DNA of 64,000 bases from Lutibacter citreus (GTDB lineage Bacteria; Bacteroidota; Bacteroidia; Flavobacteriales; Flavobacteriaceae), in contig NZ_QEIH01000004.1 in NCBI RefSeq assembly GCF_003260195.1, forward strand, positions 62,001 to 126,000. Direction: 5' to 3'. Both the position numbers and the translations under genes were made by a program. The number at the start of each line of letters is the position of its first letter. Positions within the stretch are counted from its first letter, which is position 1. Of the stretch, positions 20,071-30,077 are shown piece after piece. The notes below the pieces were generated by a model that saw only the letters and a list, made by a program, of their open reading frames with translations, was not told where the DNA came from and searched no databases.

Positions 20071-23000
20071 TTATTCTTCTAATCTAACGTCTAACCCAAG
20101 ACCTCTAAGCTCGTGCATTAATACGTTGAATGATTCTGGTAAACCTGGTTCTGGCATTGGATCTCCTTTTACAATAGCCTCATAAGTTTTAGCTCTTCCT
20201 AAAACATCATCTGATTTTACTGTAAGAATTTCACGTAAAGTACTTGATGCTCCATAAGCCTCAAGTGCCCATACCTCCATCTCACCAAAACGCTGACCAC
20301 CAAATTGTGCTTTACCACCTAATGGTTGTTGTGTAATTAATGAATATGGCCCAATAGAACGTGCGTGCATTTTATCATCAATCATATGACCTAGTTTAAT
20401 CATATAAATAACACCCACTGTTGCTTTTTGATCAAAACGTTGCCCTGTTCCACCATCATATAAATATGTATGACCATATTGAGGTACACCAGCTTCTTCA
20501 GTAATTTTATCAATCTGCTCTATAGAAGCACCATCAAAAATTGGTGTTGCATATTTAGTTCCTAAATTTTGTCCAGCCCAACCTAATACTGTTTCATAAA
20601 TCTGACCAATGTTCATACGAGATGGTACACCAAGTGGATTTAGTACAATATCAACAGGAGTTCCATCTTCTAAGAAAGGCATATCTTCTTGACGTACAAT
20701 ACGAGCAACAATACCTTTATTACCGTGACGACCCGCCATTTTATCACCAACTTTCAACTTACGTTTTTTAGCAATATAAATTTTAGCAAGTTTTAAAATT
20801 CCAGCTGGTAATTCATCCCCAACAGAAACTGTAAATTTCTCACGACGTAAAGATCCTTGTAAATCGTTTACTTTAATTTTATAATTATGAATTAACTCAT
20901 TAACAAGCATATTAATATGCGAATCTGTAGTCCAAACACCTTTTGTTAAGTAAACAAAATCTGGTACAGCGTTTAACATTTTTAATGTAAACTTTTTACC
21001 TTTTTGTAGAATCTCTTCACTTAAATCGTTTAGAACTCCTTGAGACGTTTTTCCATTAATAAGATTAAATAACTTCTCAATTAGAACTGATCTTAAATCT
21101 TCTAATTTTGCAGTATATTTACTTTCTAGGTTAGAAATACTAACTTTATCCTGTGCTCGTTTAGATTTATCTTTAACAGCACGCTCAAAAAGTTTTTTAT
21201 CAATAACAACACCTCTTAATGACGGTGATGCTTTTAATGACGCATCTTTTACATCTCCAGCTTTATCACCAAAAATAGCTCTTAATAACTTTTCTTCTGG
21301 TGTTGGATCTGATTCACCTTTAGGAGTAATTTTACCAATTAAAATATCACCAGGTTTAACTTCAGCTCCAATTCTAATCATTCCATTTTCATCTAAATCT
21401 TTAGTAGCTTCTTCTGAAACATTTGGAATATCATTAGTTAACTCTTCAGCTCCTAATTTTGTATCTCTCACATCCATTGAATATTCATCAATATGAATAG
21501 ATGTAAATATATCTTCTTTTACAACTTTTTCTGAAATTACAATCGCATCCTCAAAGTTATACCCTTTCCAAGGCATAAAGGCTACTTTCATATTTCTACC
21601 CAAGGCTAATTCACCTTTTTGTGTTGCATATCCTTCACAAAGTACTTGTCCTTCTTCAACTCTATCTCCTTTTTGTACAATTGGTTTTAGGTTAATAGAT
21701 GTACCTTGGTTTGTTTTTCTAAATTTAATTAAGTTATAAGTTTTATTATCTCCTTCAAAACTTACCATACGCTCTTCATCAGTCTTGTCGTACTTAATTT
21801 CAATAGTATTTGCATCAACATATTCAACAACTCCTGCTCCTTCAGCATTCATTAAAATACGTGAATCTTTTGCAACTCTTAACTCTAAACCTGTACCAAC
21901 AATTGGTGATTCTGGTCTTAATAAAGGAACTGCTTGACGCATCATATTTGATCCCATCAAAGCACGGTTGGCATCATCATGTTCCAAGAATGGAATTAAA
22001 GATGCAGAAATTGATGCTATTTGATTAGGAGCAACATCCATAAAGTTAACCTTTGTAGGTTCAACAACAGGATAATCTGCTTCTTCACGTACAATTAATT
22101 TATCCGCAACAAACTTACCTTCTTCTGTTAAAGGAAGATTTGACTGAGCAAATTTCATTCCTTCTTCTTCTTCAGCACTTAAATATCTAGGCTCATCAGT
22201 AATATTAACATTACCTTCAATTACCTCTCTATATGGAGTTTCAATAAACCCTAAGTTATTCACTTTTGCAAATACAGCTAATGATGAGATTAAACCAATA
22301 TTTGGTCCCTCTGGTGTTTCAATAGGACAAAGACGACCGTAATGAGTATAGTGAACATCACGAACCTCAAATCCTGCTCTCTCTCTAGATAAACCTCCAG
22401 GTCCTAATGCTGATAATCTTCTTTTATGAGTTATCTCTGCTAATGGATTTGTTTGATCCATAAATTGAGATAACTGGTTTGTTCCAAAGAACGAGTTAAT
22501 TACTGATGACAATGTTTTAGCATTAATCAAATCAATAGGAGTAAAAACCTCATTATCACGAACATTCATACGTTCACGAATAGTACGTGCCATACGAGAT
22601 AAACCAACACCAAACTGACTTGCTAATTGTTCTCCAACAGTTCTAACACGACGGTTAGATAAATGGTCAATATCATCAACTTCAGCTTTTGAATTAACCA
22701 ATTTTATTAAATTCTTGATAATTGTAATAATATCAAGCTTAGTTAAAACTTTTTGGTTAATATCTTCGTTTAAGTTTAATTTTTTATTCATTCTATAACG
22801 ACCAACTTCACCTAAGTTATAACGTTGTTCTGAGAAGAATAATTTATCAATAATACCTTTTGCCGTTTCAAAATCTGGCGGTTCAGCATTACGTAATTGT
22901 CTATATATATGTTCAACAGCCTCTTTTTCAGAGTTTGTTGGATCTTTTTGTAAAGTATTATGAATAATAGCATAATCAGCCATTTCATTATCTTCTTTAT

Positions 23001-23886
23001 GAAGTAAAATGGTTTTAGCACCTGATTCAACAATTTCTTCTACTTGATCCTTGTCCAAAATTGTATCTCTATCTAATACAATTTCATTTCTTTCAATAGA
23101 AACTACCTCTCCAGTATCTTCATCAACAAAGTCTTCAAACCAAGTTTTTAATACACGAGCAGCTAATTTTCTACCTAAATATTTTTTAAGACCACTTTTT
23201 GAAACTTTTATTTCTTCTGCAAGGTCAAAAATTTCTAAAATATCTTTATCTCTTTCATAACCAATTGCTCTAAACAATGTAGTTACAGGTAATTTTTTCT
23301 TTCTATCAATATAAGCATACATTACTTGATTGATATCAGTAGCAAATTCAATCCAAGAACCTTTAAAAGGAATTACTCTTGCTGAATATAATTTAGTTCC
23401 ATTTGCATGGAATGATTGACCAAAGAATACCCCAGGTGAACGGTGTAATTGAGAAACTACAACTCTTTCTGCTCCATTAATAACAAAAGTACCACTATTT
23501 GTCATGTAAGGAATTGTACCTAAATATACATCTTGAACAATTGTTTCAAAATCTTCATGTTCAGGATCTGTACAGTATAACTTTAAACGTGCTTTTAAGG
23601 GAACACAATAAGTTAAACCTCTTTCTATACACTCTTGAATTGAGTATCTAGGAGGGTCAACAAAATAGTCTATAAACTCTAACACAAATTGGTTACGAGT
23701 ATCAGTAATTGGGAAGTTATCAAGGAAGGTTTTATATAATCCTTCGGTACTTCGTTCGTCAGCTTTAGTTTGTAATTGGAAAAAATCTTGAAACGATTTT
23801 ACTTGAATATCTAGAAAATCTGGATATTCCATTACTAATTTAGCTGATGCAAAGTTTATTCTTTCGGTGAAATTTTTTGATGCCAA
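20071..23886 (-). CDS. rpoB: DNA-directed RNA polymerase subunit beta
   Basis: This is the second-largest RNA polymerase subunit, 1271 aa, matching Bacteroidota RpoB end to end ([15 protein letters not shown] ... [15 protein letters not shown]). The rifampicin pocket (about 466-500; [22 protein letters not shown]) has the sensitive-type Asp, His and Ser. The start is TTG at 23886 ([10 protein letters not shown]); there is no in-frame ATG until Met19. It has its own consensus promoter just upstream, next to the rplL terminator-like hairpin. Confidence 0.97.
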   Translation of the reverse strand: MASKNFTERINFASAKLVMEYPDFLDIQVKSFQDFFQLQTKADERSTEGLYKTFLDNFPITDTRNQFVLEFIDYFVDPPRYSIQECIERGLTYCVPLKARLKLYCTDPEHEDFETIVQDVYLGTIPYMTNSGTFVINGAERVVVSQLHRSPGVFFGQSFHANGTKLYSARVIPFKGSWIEFATDINQVMYAYIDRKKKLPVTTLFRAIGYERDKDILEIFDLAEEIKVSKSGLKKYLGRKLAARVLKTWFEDFVDEDTGEVVSIERNEIVLDRDTILDKDQVEEIVESGAKTILLHKEDNEMADYAIIHNTLQKDPTNSEKEAVEHIYRQLRNAEPPDFETAKGIIDKLFFSEQRYNLGEVGRYRMNKKLNLNEDINQKVLTKLDIITIIKNLIKLVNSKAEVDDIDHLSNRRVRTVGEQLASQFGVGLSRMARTIRERMNVRDNEVFTPIDLINAKTLSSVINSFFGTNQLSQFMDQTNPLAEITHKRRLSALGPGGLSRERAGFEVRDVHYTHYGRLCPIETPEGPNIGLISSLAVFAKVNNLGFIETPYREVIEGNVNITDEPRYLSAEEEEGMKFAQSNLPLTEEGKFVADKLIVREEADYPVVEPTKVNFMDVAPNQIASISASLIPFLEHDDANRALMGSNMMRQAVPLLRPESPIVGTGLELRVAKDSRILMNAEGAGVVEYVDANTIEIKYDKTDEERMVSFEGDNKTYNLIKFRKTNQGTSINLKPIVQKGDRVEEGQVLCEGYATQKGELALGRNMKVAFMPWKGYNFEDAIVISEKVVKEDIFTSIHIDEYSMDVRDTKLGAEELTNDIPNVSEEATKDLDENGMIRIGAEVKPGDILIGKITPKGESDPTPEEKLLRAIFGDKAGDVKDASLKASPSLRGVVIDKKLFERAVKDKSKRAQDKVSISNLESKYTAKLEDLRSVLIEKLFNLINGKTSQGVLNDLSEEILQKGKKFTLKMLNAVPDFVYLTKGVWTTDSHINMLVNELIHNYKIKVNDLQGSLRREKFTVSVGDELPAGILKLAKIYIAKKRKLKVGDKMAGRHGNKGIVARIVRQEDMPFLEDGTPVDIVLNPLGVPSRMNIGQIYETVLGWAGQNLGTKYATPIFDGASIEQIDKITEEAGVPQYGHTYLYDGGTGQRFDQKATVGVIYMIKLGHMIDDKMHARSIGPYSLITQQPLGGKAQFGGQRFGEMEVWALEAYGASSTLREILTVKSDDVLGRAKTYEAIVKGDPMPEPGLPESFNVLMHELRGLGLDVRLEE

Positions 23887-23927
23887 TGGACAAAACTTTA
23901 AGTTAAAAAACTATTAAAATATAAGAA

Positions 23928-23959
23928 CAAATATATACGCAAAAATGGTTTAGGTCAAA
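23928..23959 (-). promoter_or_regulatory. Consensus -33/-7 promoter of rpoBC
   Basis: On the minus strand TTTG (23956-23959) is followed after 20 nt by TATATTTG (23928-23935), a full match to the Bacteroidota TTTG-N19-21-TAnnTTTG promoter. The predicted transcript starts about 39 nt before the rpoB TTG. The -33 box overlaps the rplL hairpin. Confidence 0.7.
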
Positions 23960-23980
23960 GGGAACTCCTAGACCTAAACC
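23947..23980 (-). terminator. Hairpin between rplL and rpoB (terminator/attenuator)
   Basis: A perfect 10-bp stem GGTTTAGGTC / GACCTAAACC has a 14-nt loop and on the minus strand is followed by ATTTTTG. A partial terminator here would lower RNA polymerase output relative to the more abundant ribosomal proteins. Confidence 0.7.
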
Positions 23981-24005
23981 TTAATTTGTTTTAGCGGTAA
24001 TAAGC

Positions 24006-24380
24006 TTACTTAAGCTCAACCTCAGCTCCAGCCTCTTCTAATGATGCTTTTAAAGCTTCAGCTTCATCTTTAGTAACACCTTCTTTTACTGGTGCTGGTG
24101 CGCTATCTACAACACCTTTAGCTTCTTTCAATCCCAATCCAGTTAATTCCTTAACAAGTTTTACAACTGCTAATTTAGAACCACCTGCTGCTTTTAAAAT
24201 AACGTCGAATTCAGTTTGCTCTTCTGCAGCTGCTTCTCCTCCTGCTGCTGGTCCTGCTACTGCCACTGCTGCTGCAGCTGGCTCAATACCATATTCGTCT
24301 TTTAAAATAGTAGCTAACTCGCTTACTTCTTTTACTGTTAAGTTAACAAGTTGTTCTGCGAAATCTTTTAAATCTGCCAT
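24006..24380 (-). CDS. rplL: 50S ribosomal protein L7/L12
   Basis: This is the stalk protein of the large subunit that recruits translation GTPases. It is 124 aa, with an N-terminal dimerisation helix region (1-35), an Ala/Gly/Glu-rich hinge (about 37-53) and the conserved C-terminal domain ([20 protein letters not shown], about 70-90). It sits between rplJ and rpoB as expected and is followed by a terminator-like hairpin. Confidence 0.98.
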   Translation of the reverse strand: MADLKDFAEQLVNLTVKEVSELATILKDEYGIEPAAAAVAVAGPAAGGEAAAEEQTEFDVILKAAGGSKLAVVKLVKELTGLGLKEAKGVVDSAPAPVKEGVTKDEAEALKASLEEAGAEVELK

Positions 24381-24421
24381 TTCTCTTTGTTTAATTTTTA
24401 TTTATTAGTTTATTAGTGCGC

Positions 24422-24940
24422 TTATTCTTTCTCTGATAATGTTTTAATAATACCAGATAATGTATTACCACCTGATTGTAATGCTGAAATAACATTCTTC
24501 GCTGGTGATTGTAATAATGAAATTACTTCTCCAATAAGTTCTTCTTTAGACTTAATGTTAACTAGAGTATCTAATTGGTCATCTCCAACATAAATAGACT
24601 CTTCAACATAAGCTCCTTTTAATAAAGGCTTATTAGATTTTTTACGAAATTCTTTTATTAATTTTGCTGGAGCATTTCCAGTCTCTGAAACCATTAATGA
24701 AGTATTCCCTTTTAAAGTAGAAGGTAATTCTCCAAAATCTTTATCAGATTTTTCCATTGCTTTTTCAAGCAAAGTGTTTTTTACAACCGAAAGCTTAATA
24801 TTTGCTTTAAAACATGCTCTACGTAAATTAGACGTATCTAATGCATTTAATCCAGATATATCTGCTAAATAAATTATGTTTCCTTCAGTTAACTTATCAG
24901 TTAAAACTTCTATTACTTGTGATTTTTCTTCTCTCGTCAT
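24422..24940 (-). CDS. rplJ: 50S ribosomal protein L10
   Basis: L10 anchors the L7/L12 dimers to the ribosome. At 172 aa it has the family N terminus (TREEKSQVIEVLTDKL, VVKNTLLEKAM), and the C-terminal helix that binds L12 is present. It lies 11 nt after rplA. In other bacteria L10 with L12 represses its own mRNA; I did not recognise that leader here. Confidence 0.97.
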   Translation of the reverse strand: MTREEKSQVIEVLTDKLTEGNIIYLADISGLNALDTSNLRRACFKANIKLSVVKNTLLEKAMEKSDKDFGELPSTLKGNTSLMVSETGNAPAKLIKEFRKKSNKPLLKGAYVEESIYVGDDQLDTLVNIKSKEELIGEVISLLQSPAKNVISALQSGGNTLSGIIKTLSEKE

Positions 24941-24951
24941 AATTTCTAGAT

Positions 24952-25647
24952 TTAACTATTAAGCGATTTAGTATCAATACTTATACTAGGACTCATAGTA
25001 CTAGACATAAAAATACTCTTAACATAAGTTCCTTTAGCTGCTGTTGGTTTCATTTTAACTAAAGTTTGAATTAACTCACCAGCATTTTCAGCAATTTTCT
25101 CTGCTGAGAATGATGCTTTTCCAATTGCAGCATGTACAATCCCAGTTTTTTCAACTTTAAAGTCTATTTTACCAGCTTTAACTTCAGTTACTGCTTTTGA
25201 AACATCCATAGTTACTGTACCTGTCTTTGGGTTAGGCATTAAACCTCTTGGTCCTAAAATACGACCTAAAGGACCTAATTTCCCCATAACACTTGGCATA
25301 GTAATAATAACATCTACGTCTGTCCAACCATCTTTAATTTTTTGAAGATATTCATCTAAACCAACATAATCAGCTCCAGCTGCAGTTGCATCTGCTTCTT
25401 TATCTGGAGTAACTAATGCTAATACCTTAATATCTTTTCCTGTTCCGTGAGGTAATGTTACAACCCCTCTAACCATTTGATTAGCTTTACGAGGATCAAC
25501 TCCCAATCTTACAGCTATATCTACGGAAGCATCAAAATTTACATTGGTAAGTTCTTTTACCAATGCAGAAGCATCTGATAAAGAATAAGATTGAGTTTTA
25601 TCAACCTTAGCTTGTGCTTCTTTTTGTTTTCTAGCTAATTTTGCCAT
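24952..25647 (-). CDS. rplA: 50S ribosomal protein L1
   Basis: L1 forms the mobile L1 stalk that guides deacylated tRNA out. At 231 aa it contains the signature [10 protein letters not shown] and LGPRGLM in the second domain. It lies 12 nt after rplK. L1 is the classical autogenous repressor of the rplKA mRNA, which makes the hairpin before rplK of interest. Confidence 0.98.
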   Translation of the reverse strand: MAKLARKQKEAQAKVDKTQSYSLSDASALVKELTNVNFDASVDIAVRLGVDPRKANQMVRGVVTLPHGTGKDIKVLALVTPDKEADATAAGADYVGLDEYLQKIKDGWTDVDVIITMPSVMGKLGPLGRILGPRGLMPNPKTGTVTMDVSKAVTEVKAGKIDFKVEKTGIVHAAIGKASFSAEKIAENAGELIQTLVKMKPTAAKGTYVKSIFMSSTMSPSISIDTKSLNS

Positions 25648-25659
25648 TTTCTAACTGTT

Positions 25660-26103
25660 TTATTGTTTTACAGGAGCATCTCCTTTTACTCTTATACCCA
25701 TCGAACGTGCCGTACCTGCCATCATTAACATTGCTGACTCAATTGTAAATGCATTTAAATCTACCATTTTGTCTTCTGCAATAGTCTTTAATTGATCCCA
25801 AGTTACTGTTGCAACTTTACTACGATTAGGCTCAGATGAACCTTTTTTCACTTTTGCTGCTTCAAGAATTTGAACAGCTGCTGGTGGAGTTTTAACTACA
25901 AATTCAAAAGACTTGTCTTTATACACAGTAATTGCTACTGGTAAAACTTTCCCTTGTTTGTCTTGAGTTCTAGCATTAAATTGCTTACAGAACTCCATAA
26001 TGTTAACTCCGGCAGCACCTAAAGCTGGTCCAACTGGTGGTGACGGGTTTGCCGCACCTCCACGAACTTGTAATTTTACTACTTTACTAACTTCTTTTGC
26101 CAT
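25660..26103 (-). CDS. rplK: 50S ribosomal protein L11
   Basis: L11 makes the GTPase-associated centre with 23S rRNA. At 147 aa, the proline-rich N-terminal motif ([25 protein letters not shown]) and the C-terminal rRNA-binding domain (GTARSMGI) are intact. It is the first gene of the rplKAJL group, 70 nt after nusG, with an inverted repeat in the gap. Confidence 0.98.
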   Translation of the reverse strand: MAKEVSKVVKLQVRGGAANPSPPVGPALGAAGVNIMEFCKQFNARTQDKQGKVLPVAITVYKDKSFEFVVKTPPAAVQILEAAKVKKGSSEPNRSKVATVTWDQLKTIAEDKMVDLNAFTIESAMLMMAGTARSMGIRVKGDAPVKQ

Positions 26104-26120
26104 TTTTTAATCTTAAATTA

Positions 26121-26155
26121 GATTTTACACTTTTGTGGAAGCTTGATGTAAAATC
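26121..26155 (-). promoter_or_regulatory. Leader hairpin before rplK, candidate L1-binding site
   Basis: A perfect 9-bp inverted repeat GATTTTACA / TGTAAAATC with a 17-nt loop lies 17-52 nt before the rplK start. In E. coli, L1 binds the rplK leader to repress rplKA. That this hairpin does so here is inference, since I did not verify the L1 recognition loop. Confidence 0.35.
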
Positions 26156-26173
26156 ATATTATTTATGTAACAA

Positions 26174-26725
26174 TTATGAAATTTTTTCAACTTGCATATA
26201 ACTTAATTCTAATGGCGTTTTTCTTCCGAAAATTTTCACCATAACTTCAAGCTTTCTTTTCTCTTCATTAATATTTTCAATAGTTCCATCAAAACCATTA
26301 AAAGGTCCATCAATTACTTTTACTGTTTCACCCGTAATATATGGGATAGCTATATTTTCACTTTGAACAGATAATTCATCAACCTTACCTAACATTCTGT
26401 TAATTTCAGCTTTACGCATTGGTACAGGATCTCCTCCTTTAACCTCTCCTAAAAACCCTATAACACCTGTTATTGATTTTATAACATGTGGAAGCTCACC
26501 ACTTAAGTTAGCTTCTATCATTACATAACCAGGGAAATAAACACGCTCTTTATGTATTTTCTTTCCATTACGTACTTGTATCACCTTTTCTGTTGGTACC
26601 AATACTCTATCAACATAATCAGTCATTCCTAGACGTGAAATTTCAGTTTCAATATAAGATTTAACCTTATTTTCTTGCCCACCAATAGCTCTAACTACGT
26701 ACCATTTTTTTACAGAATCAGTCAT
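26174..26725 (-). CDS. nusG: Transcription elongation/antitermination factor NusG
   Basis: NusG binds the RNA polymerase clamp and, through its KOW domain, ribosomal S10 or Rho. At 183 aa it has an NGN domain (KWYVVRAIGGQENKVK; VYFPGYVMIEA) and a C-terminal KOW domain (TGETVKVIDGPFNGFDGTIENI, about 128-150). It lies 15 nt after secE. Confidence 0.97.
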   Translation of the reverse strand: MTDSVKKWYVVRAIGGQENKVKSYIETEISRLGMTDYVDRVLVPTEKVIQVRNGKKIHKERVYFPGYVMIEANLSGELPHVIKSITGVIGFLGEVKGGDPVPMRKAEINRMLGKVDELSVQSENIAIPYITGETVKVIDGPFNGFDGTIENINEEKRKLEVMVKIFGRKTPLELSYMQVEKIS

Positions 26726-26740
26726 ACTAAATTTTACTAA

Positions 26741-26929
26741 TTAAAATAATTTAAAATACTCAGTTAAACCTGTTTGGAAGAACTTATCTACTAAAAAAAC
26801 AGCTACTGCGAATAATATTGTAAATATCGCAACAACCACTGTAGATTTTTGTGCTTCTGCCCAAGGAATCCATGTTACCTTATTACGTAACTCTTCAAAT
26901 GAGTCTTTTATATATTTAACTAAATTCAT
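26741..26929 (-). CDS. secE: Preprotein translocase subunit SecE
   Basis: This is the minimal one-helix SecE of 62 aa, which clamps SecY. An amphipathic N terminus (IKDSFEELRNKVTWIPWAEAQKST) precedes a single membrane segment (about 30-50). It is preceded directly by tRNA-Trp and followed by nusG, the usual order. Confidence 0.96.
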   Translation of the reverse strand: MNLVKYIKDSFEELRNKVTWIPWAEAQKSTVVVAIFTILFAVAVFLVDKFFQTGLTEYFKLF

Positions 26930-26943
26930 TTCTTAATTTTTTG

Positions 26944-27016
26944 CACGGGCGGAGAGACTCGAACTCCCGACACCTGGTTTTGGAGACCAGTGCTCTACCA
27001 ACTGAGCTACGCCCGT
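26944..27016 (-). tRNA. tRNA-Trp (CCA anticodon)
   Basis: A cloverleaf of 73 nt folds on the minus strand. The acceptor arms are ACGGGCG / CGCCCGT, the D arm is GCTCAGTTGGTAGAGC, the anticodon loop CTCCAAA gives CCA, and the T arm contains GTTCGAGTC. The discriminator is G. The 3' CCA is not encoded. It lies between tuf and secE. Confidence 0.97.
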
Positions 27017-27061
27017 AAGAAAGGTGCTCCTTCTCAGAAGCACCCTATTTTATTTAGATGA

Positions 27062-28249
27062 TTAGTCTAACATTTCTGTTACCTGACCTGCACCTACTGT
27101 TCTACCACCTTCACGGATTGCAAAACGTAAACCAACGTTTAATGCAATAGGTTGATGTAATTCAACAGTTATAGTTAAGTTATCACCTGGCATTACCATT
27201 TCAACTCCATCAGGCAACATAATTGTACCTGTTACATCAGTTGTACGAACGTAAAACTGTGGACGATAATTGTTATGGAATGGAGTATGACGTCCACCTT
27301 CTTCTTTTTTAAGAACATAAACCTCAGCTTTAAACTTAGCGTGAGGAGTTACAGAACCTGGTTTACAGATTACCATACCTCTTTTAATATCTTCTTTTGC
27401 AATACCTCTTAATAAGATACCTACGTTATCTCCAGCTTCACCTCTATCTAATATTTTACGGAACATTTCAACTCCAGTAACTGTAGAAGTTAATTTTTCA
27501 GCTCCCATACCGATAATATCAACAGCATCTCCTGTATTTGCTACACCAGTTTCAATACGACCAGTTGCAACAGTACCACGACCTGTAATTGAGAATACAT
27601 CTTCAATAGGCATTAAGAAATCTTTATCAACATCACGCTTTGGCAACTCAATCCAAGTATCAACAGCGTCCATTAATTCCATGATCTTCTCCATCCATTT
27701 CTCATCTTTATTCAAACCACCTAAAGCAGAACCTTGAATAACAGGAGTGTTATCACCATCATAATCATAGAAAGATAATAAATCTCTGATTTCCATCTCT
27801 ACTAATTCTAATAGTTCTTCATCATCAACCATATCCACTTTATTCATGAATACAACTAATCTAGGAATACCTACCTGACGACCTAATAAAATATGCTCTC
27901 TAGTTTGAGGCATTGGTCCATCAGTTGCAGCTACAACGATGATTGCACCGTCCATTTGAGCAGCACCAGTTACCATGTTCTTTACGTAATCCGCGTGACC
28001 TGGACAGTCAACGTGAGCGTAGTGACGATTAGCAGTTTGATACTCAACGTGAGCAGTATTAATTGTAATACCTCTCTCTTTTTCTTCAGGAGCATTATCG
28101 ATTTGATCGAAATCTTTTACTTCAGAAAGTCCTTTCTCTGCTAATACAACAGTAATAGCAGCTGTTAAGGTTGTTTTACCGTGATCAACGTGTCCAATAG
28201 TACCAATGTTTAAATGTGGTTTTGAACGATCGAAGGTTTCTTTAGCCAT
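27062..28249 (-). CDS. tuf: Translation elongation factor Tu
   Basis: This is the GTPase that delivers aminoacyl-tRNA to the ribosome, 395 aa. The G motifs GHVDHGKT (19-26), the DCPGHADYV region and NKVDMVD are intact, followed by beta-barrel domains 2 and 3. It sits inside a tRNA cluster (tRNA-Thr before it, tRNA-Trp after it), so the tRNAs must be cut from the same long transcript. It is the only tuf in the window. Confidence 0.99.
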   Translation of the reverse strand: MAKETFDRSKPHLNIGTIGHVDHGKTTLTAAITVVLAEKGLSEVKDFDQIDNAPEEKERGITINTAHVEYQTANRHYAHVDCPGHADYVKNMVTGAAQMDGAIIVVAATDGPMPQTREHILLGRQVGIPRLVVFMNKVDMVDDEELLELVEMEIRDLLSFYDYDGDNTPVIQGSALGGLNKDEKWMEKIMELMDAVDTWIELPKRDVDKDFLMPIEDVFSITGRGTVATGRIETGVANTGDAVDIIGMGAEKLTSTVTGVEMFRKILDRGEAGDNVGILLRGIAKEDIKRGMVICKPGSVTPHAKFKAEVYVLKKEEGGRHTPFHNNYRPQFYVRTTDVTGTIMLPDGVEMVMPGDNLTITVELHQPIALNVGLRFAIREGGRTVGAGQVTEMLD

Positions 28250-28310
28250 AATTATTAATTTTTAAATCTTAGTTATATATAGTGTTTAATTCTATTCTTC
28301 ATTTACTTTG

Positions 28311-28382
28311 AGCCAATGACGGGATTTGAACCCGTGACCTCTTCCTTACCAAGGAAACGCTCTACCCCTGAGCTACACCGGC
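28311..28382 (-). tRNA. tRNA-Thr (GGT anticodon)
   Basis: A 72-nt cloverleaf on the minus strand has acceptor GCCGGTG / CATTGGC (two G-T pairs), D arm GCTCAGGGGTAGAGC, anticodon loop TTGGTAA (GGT, reads ACC/ACU) and T arm GGTTCAAATCC. The discriminator is T. CCA is not encoded. Confidence 0.97.
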
Positions 28383-28392
28383 CAAAAAAAAG

Positions 28393-28465
28393 AGCGAGAG
28401 ACCGGGCTCGAACCGGCGACAGTCAGCTTGGAAGGCTGAAGCTCTACCAACTGAGCTACTCTCGC
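28393..28465 (-). tRNA. tRNA-Gly (TCC anticodon)
   Basis: A 73-nt cloverleaf on the minus strand has acceptor GCGAGAG / CTCTCGC, anticodon loop CTTCCAA (TCC, reads GGA/GGG) and T arm GGTTCGAGCC. It lies 10 nt upstream of tRNA-Thr(GGT) in the same transcript. Confidence 0.97.
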
Positions 28466-28521
28466 AATAATTTTTTCAAATCATCATTGTTACAATAATC
28501 TCTTATTGTATTCTTCTTTAG

Positions 28522-28602
<81 letters not shown>

Positions 28603-28638
28603 ATTAATTATCTTCAAAGATCTTTTCCTTTTATTTTG

Positions 28639-28712
28639 AGCCGATGGAGGGACTCGAACCCACGACCTGCTGATTACAAATCAGCTGCTCTAGCCAGCTG
28701 AGCTACATCGGC
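28639..28712 (-). tRNA. tRNA-Thr (TGT anticodon)
   Basis: A 74-nt cloverleaf on the minus strand has acceptor GCCGATG / CATCGGC, anticodon loop TTTGTAA (TGT, reads ACA) and T arm GGTTCGAGTCC. It is the first tRNA after the consensus promoter at 28754-28784. Confidence 0.97.
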
Positions 28713-28733
28713 TTTTCACTCCATAAAAGAAGC

Positions 28734-28749
28734 CCGTTATTTCTAACGG
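28734..28749 (-). other. Leader hairpin before the tRNA/tuf transcript
   Basis: A CCGTTA / TAACGG stem with a 4-nt loop lies right at or after the predicted transcription start and before tRNA-Thr(TGT). It may be a leader structure removed during tRNA maturation. Confidence 0.4.
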
Positions 28750-28753
28750 ACTG

Positions 28754-28784
28754 CAAATGTATTAAAGTTTTAATCTTAAACAAA
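28754..28784 (-). promoter_or_regulatory. Consensus -33/-7 promoter of the tRNA-tuf-secE-nusG-rpl operon
   Basis: On the minus strand TTTG (28781-28784) and TACATTTG (28754-28761) are separated by 19 nt, a full match to the Bacteroidota vegetative promoter. The first tRNA starts about 40 nt downstream. It is probably the main promoter for tuf and the ribosomal protein genes. Confidence 0.75.
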
Positions 28785-28809
28785 ACTTTTTTTATTTTTT
28801 TTTAATAAA

Positions 28810-29109
28810 TTATTTAGCTCTTACTTTTTCTTTCTTCTGTGTAAGCTTTCTTTTTAAGGTGTCAACAGCTAAACTAGCCCCTTCTTCAAAAGTTTTACAT
28901 TGCTTTTTCACCACTAAATCTGCACCCGCAATATTTAATTTCACATCAACAGATTTATTCTCCTTATCGCTAGTTTGCTGCACTTTTAGGTACACTTCAG
29001 AGTCTACAATTTTATCATAATATTTCTCCAAACTACTTACCTTCTTTTCAATAAAATCAATTAAAGTTTTGTCTGCATTAAAATTTACTGATTGCACATA
29101 TACTTTCAT
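28810..29109 (-). CDS. hpf: Ribosome hibernation-promoting factor, short form
   Basis: This is a 99-aa member of the HPF/YfiA family, which binds the decoding centre of idle ribosomes in stationary phase. MKVYVQSVNFNADKTLIDFIEKKV and the central beta strands match; it lacks the C-terminal dimerisation domain of long HPF. It starts 3 nt after the xerC stop, so the two are co-transcribed. Confidence 0.93.
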   Translation of the reverse strand: MKVYVQSVNFNADKTLIDFIEKKVSSLEKYYDKIVDSEVYLKVQQTSDKENKSVDVKLNIAGADLVVKKQCKTFEEGASLAVDTLKRKLTQKKEKVRAK

Positions 29110-29112
29110 AAA

Positions 29113-30000
29113 TTATGTTTTTTTAACGCTCCTTGGGTGAGCTTGGTTATATACTTCTTTCAATTTACCCAAACTATTATGGGTGTAAACTTGTGTTGAT
29201 GCTAAACTTGAATGCCCAAGTAATTCTTTAACCGAGTTTAAATCAGCACCTTCATTTAATAAATGTGTTGCAAAAGAATGCCTTAATATATGAGGGCTCT
29301 TTTTTAATTTTGACGACACCGTACTAAAATAATTATTTATTATTCGATACACAAGAGTATCGTATATTTTTTTACCTTTTTTTGTTATAAAAAGATAAGT
29401 TTCATTCGTCTCTATTTTTACCCTGTACTCAATATATTTTTTTAATGAATCTTGCACTGGTTTTATTAACGGGATATAACGTTCTTTATTTCTTTTCCCA
29501 ACAACTTTAACCAGCTCAGATCTTAAATCAACATCACTTTCTTCTATGTTTATTAATTCACTTCTTCTCATACCTGTTGAGTAAAACAACTCCACAATTA
29601 ATTTGTTTCTAACACTTTCAAAATCTACAGTTTCTCCCATACTTAAAACCTGATTTATTTCTTTTTCAGAAAAAGGAACCTGAATATTTTTTGAGATTTT
29701 TAACGCTTTATGCTTTGCTAAAGGATTTAACTCAACTTGTTTTGTTTTTTGAAGAAATTTATAAAACGACTTTAATGAGGAAATTTTCCTGTTAATTGTT
29801 CTATTTCCAATACTGGAATTTACCAAACTAACAATCCAAGATCTTATTTGATTATAATTTACATCAATTAAATCATCAGAATTATATTCAATAACGCAAA
29901 ACGAAGTAAAATCGTTTAAGTCTTTTTTATAAGCCGTTAAAGTATGTTTAGAATACTTTTTTTCAATCGACAAATAATCTAAAAAGGAATTTATTGGCAT
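29113..30000 (-). CDS. xerC: Tyrosine recombinase XerC
   Basis: This is a site-specific recombinase that resolves chromosome dimers at dif. From the ATG at 30000 it is 295 aa (MPINSFLDYLSIEKKYSKHTL); an upstream in-frame start would add eight hydrophobic residues and was rejected. A core-binding N-terminal domain is followed by the catalytic domain with Arg145 (STGMRRSE), HILRHSFATHLL and Tyr272 (VYTH). Its fixed place between rpsU and hpf marks it as a housekeeping Xer, not a phage or transposon integrase. XerC versus XerD is by gene context. Confidence 0.92.
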   Translation of the reverse strand: MPINSFLDYLSIEKKYSKHTLTAYKKDLNDFTSFCVIEYNSDDLIDVNYNQIRSWIVSLVNSSIGNRTINRKISSLKSFYKFLQKTKQVELNPLAKHKALKISKNIQVPFSEKEINQVLSMGETVDFESVRNKLIVELFYSTGMRRSELINIEESDVDLRSELVKVVGKRNKERYIPLIKPVQDSLKKYIEYRVKIETNETYLFITKKGKKIYDTLVYRIINNYFSTVSSKLKKSPHILRHSFATHLLNEGADLNSVKELLGHSSLASTQVYTHNSLGKLKEVYNQAHPRSVKKT

Positions 30001-30003
30001 AAA

Positions 30004-30058
30004 AAAAACCGTTAATAAAAACAAACATACAAATTGTAATCTGTTTTTACTAACGGTT
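30004..30058 (-). terminator. Terminator after rpsU with the xerC promoter in its loop
   Basis: A long imperfect stem (AAACCGTTA...AAAAACA against TGTTTTTA...TAACGGTTT) starts 20 nt after the rpsU stop and on the minus strand ends in a T run. The loop contains TATGTTTG (30021-30028), a -7 element 20 nt before the xerC ATG. Confidence 0.75.
30021..30028 (-). promoter_or_regulatory. -7 promoter element of xerC-hpf
   Basis: TATGTTTG on the minus strand matches TAnnTTTG, 20 nt before the ATG at 30000, inside the rpsU terminator loop. No -33 TTTG lies at the proper distance. Confidence 0.5.
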
Positions 30059-30077
30059 TAATTTTATTGGCTAAAAT

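Noticed and set aside
22440-22490. Possible rifampicin-resistance change in rpoB
   Set aside because: The pocket residues ([18 protein letters not shown]) are the sensitive type.
28316-28498. 60-codon plus-strand reading frame (MTGFEPVTSSLPRK...)
   Set aside because: It is antisense to tRNA-Thr and tRNA-Gly; this kind of peptide is a well-known false gene call over tRNA clusters.
29113-30000. Tyrosine recombinase as a sign of an integrated element
   Set aside because: It is the housekeeping Xer in a conserved rpsU-xerC-hpf order, with no att repeats, phage genes or change in base composition nearby.
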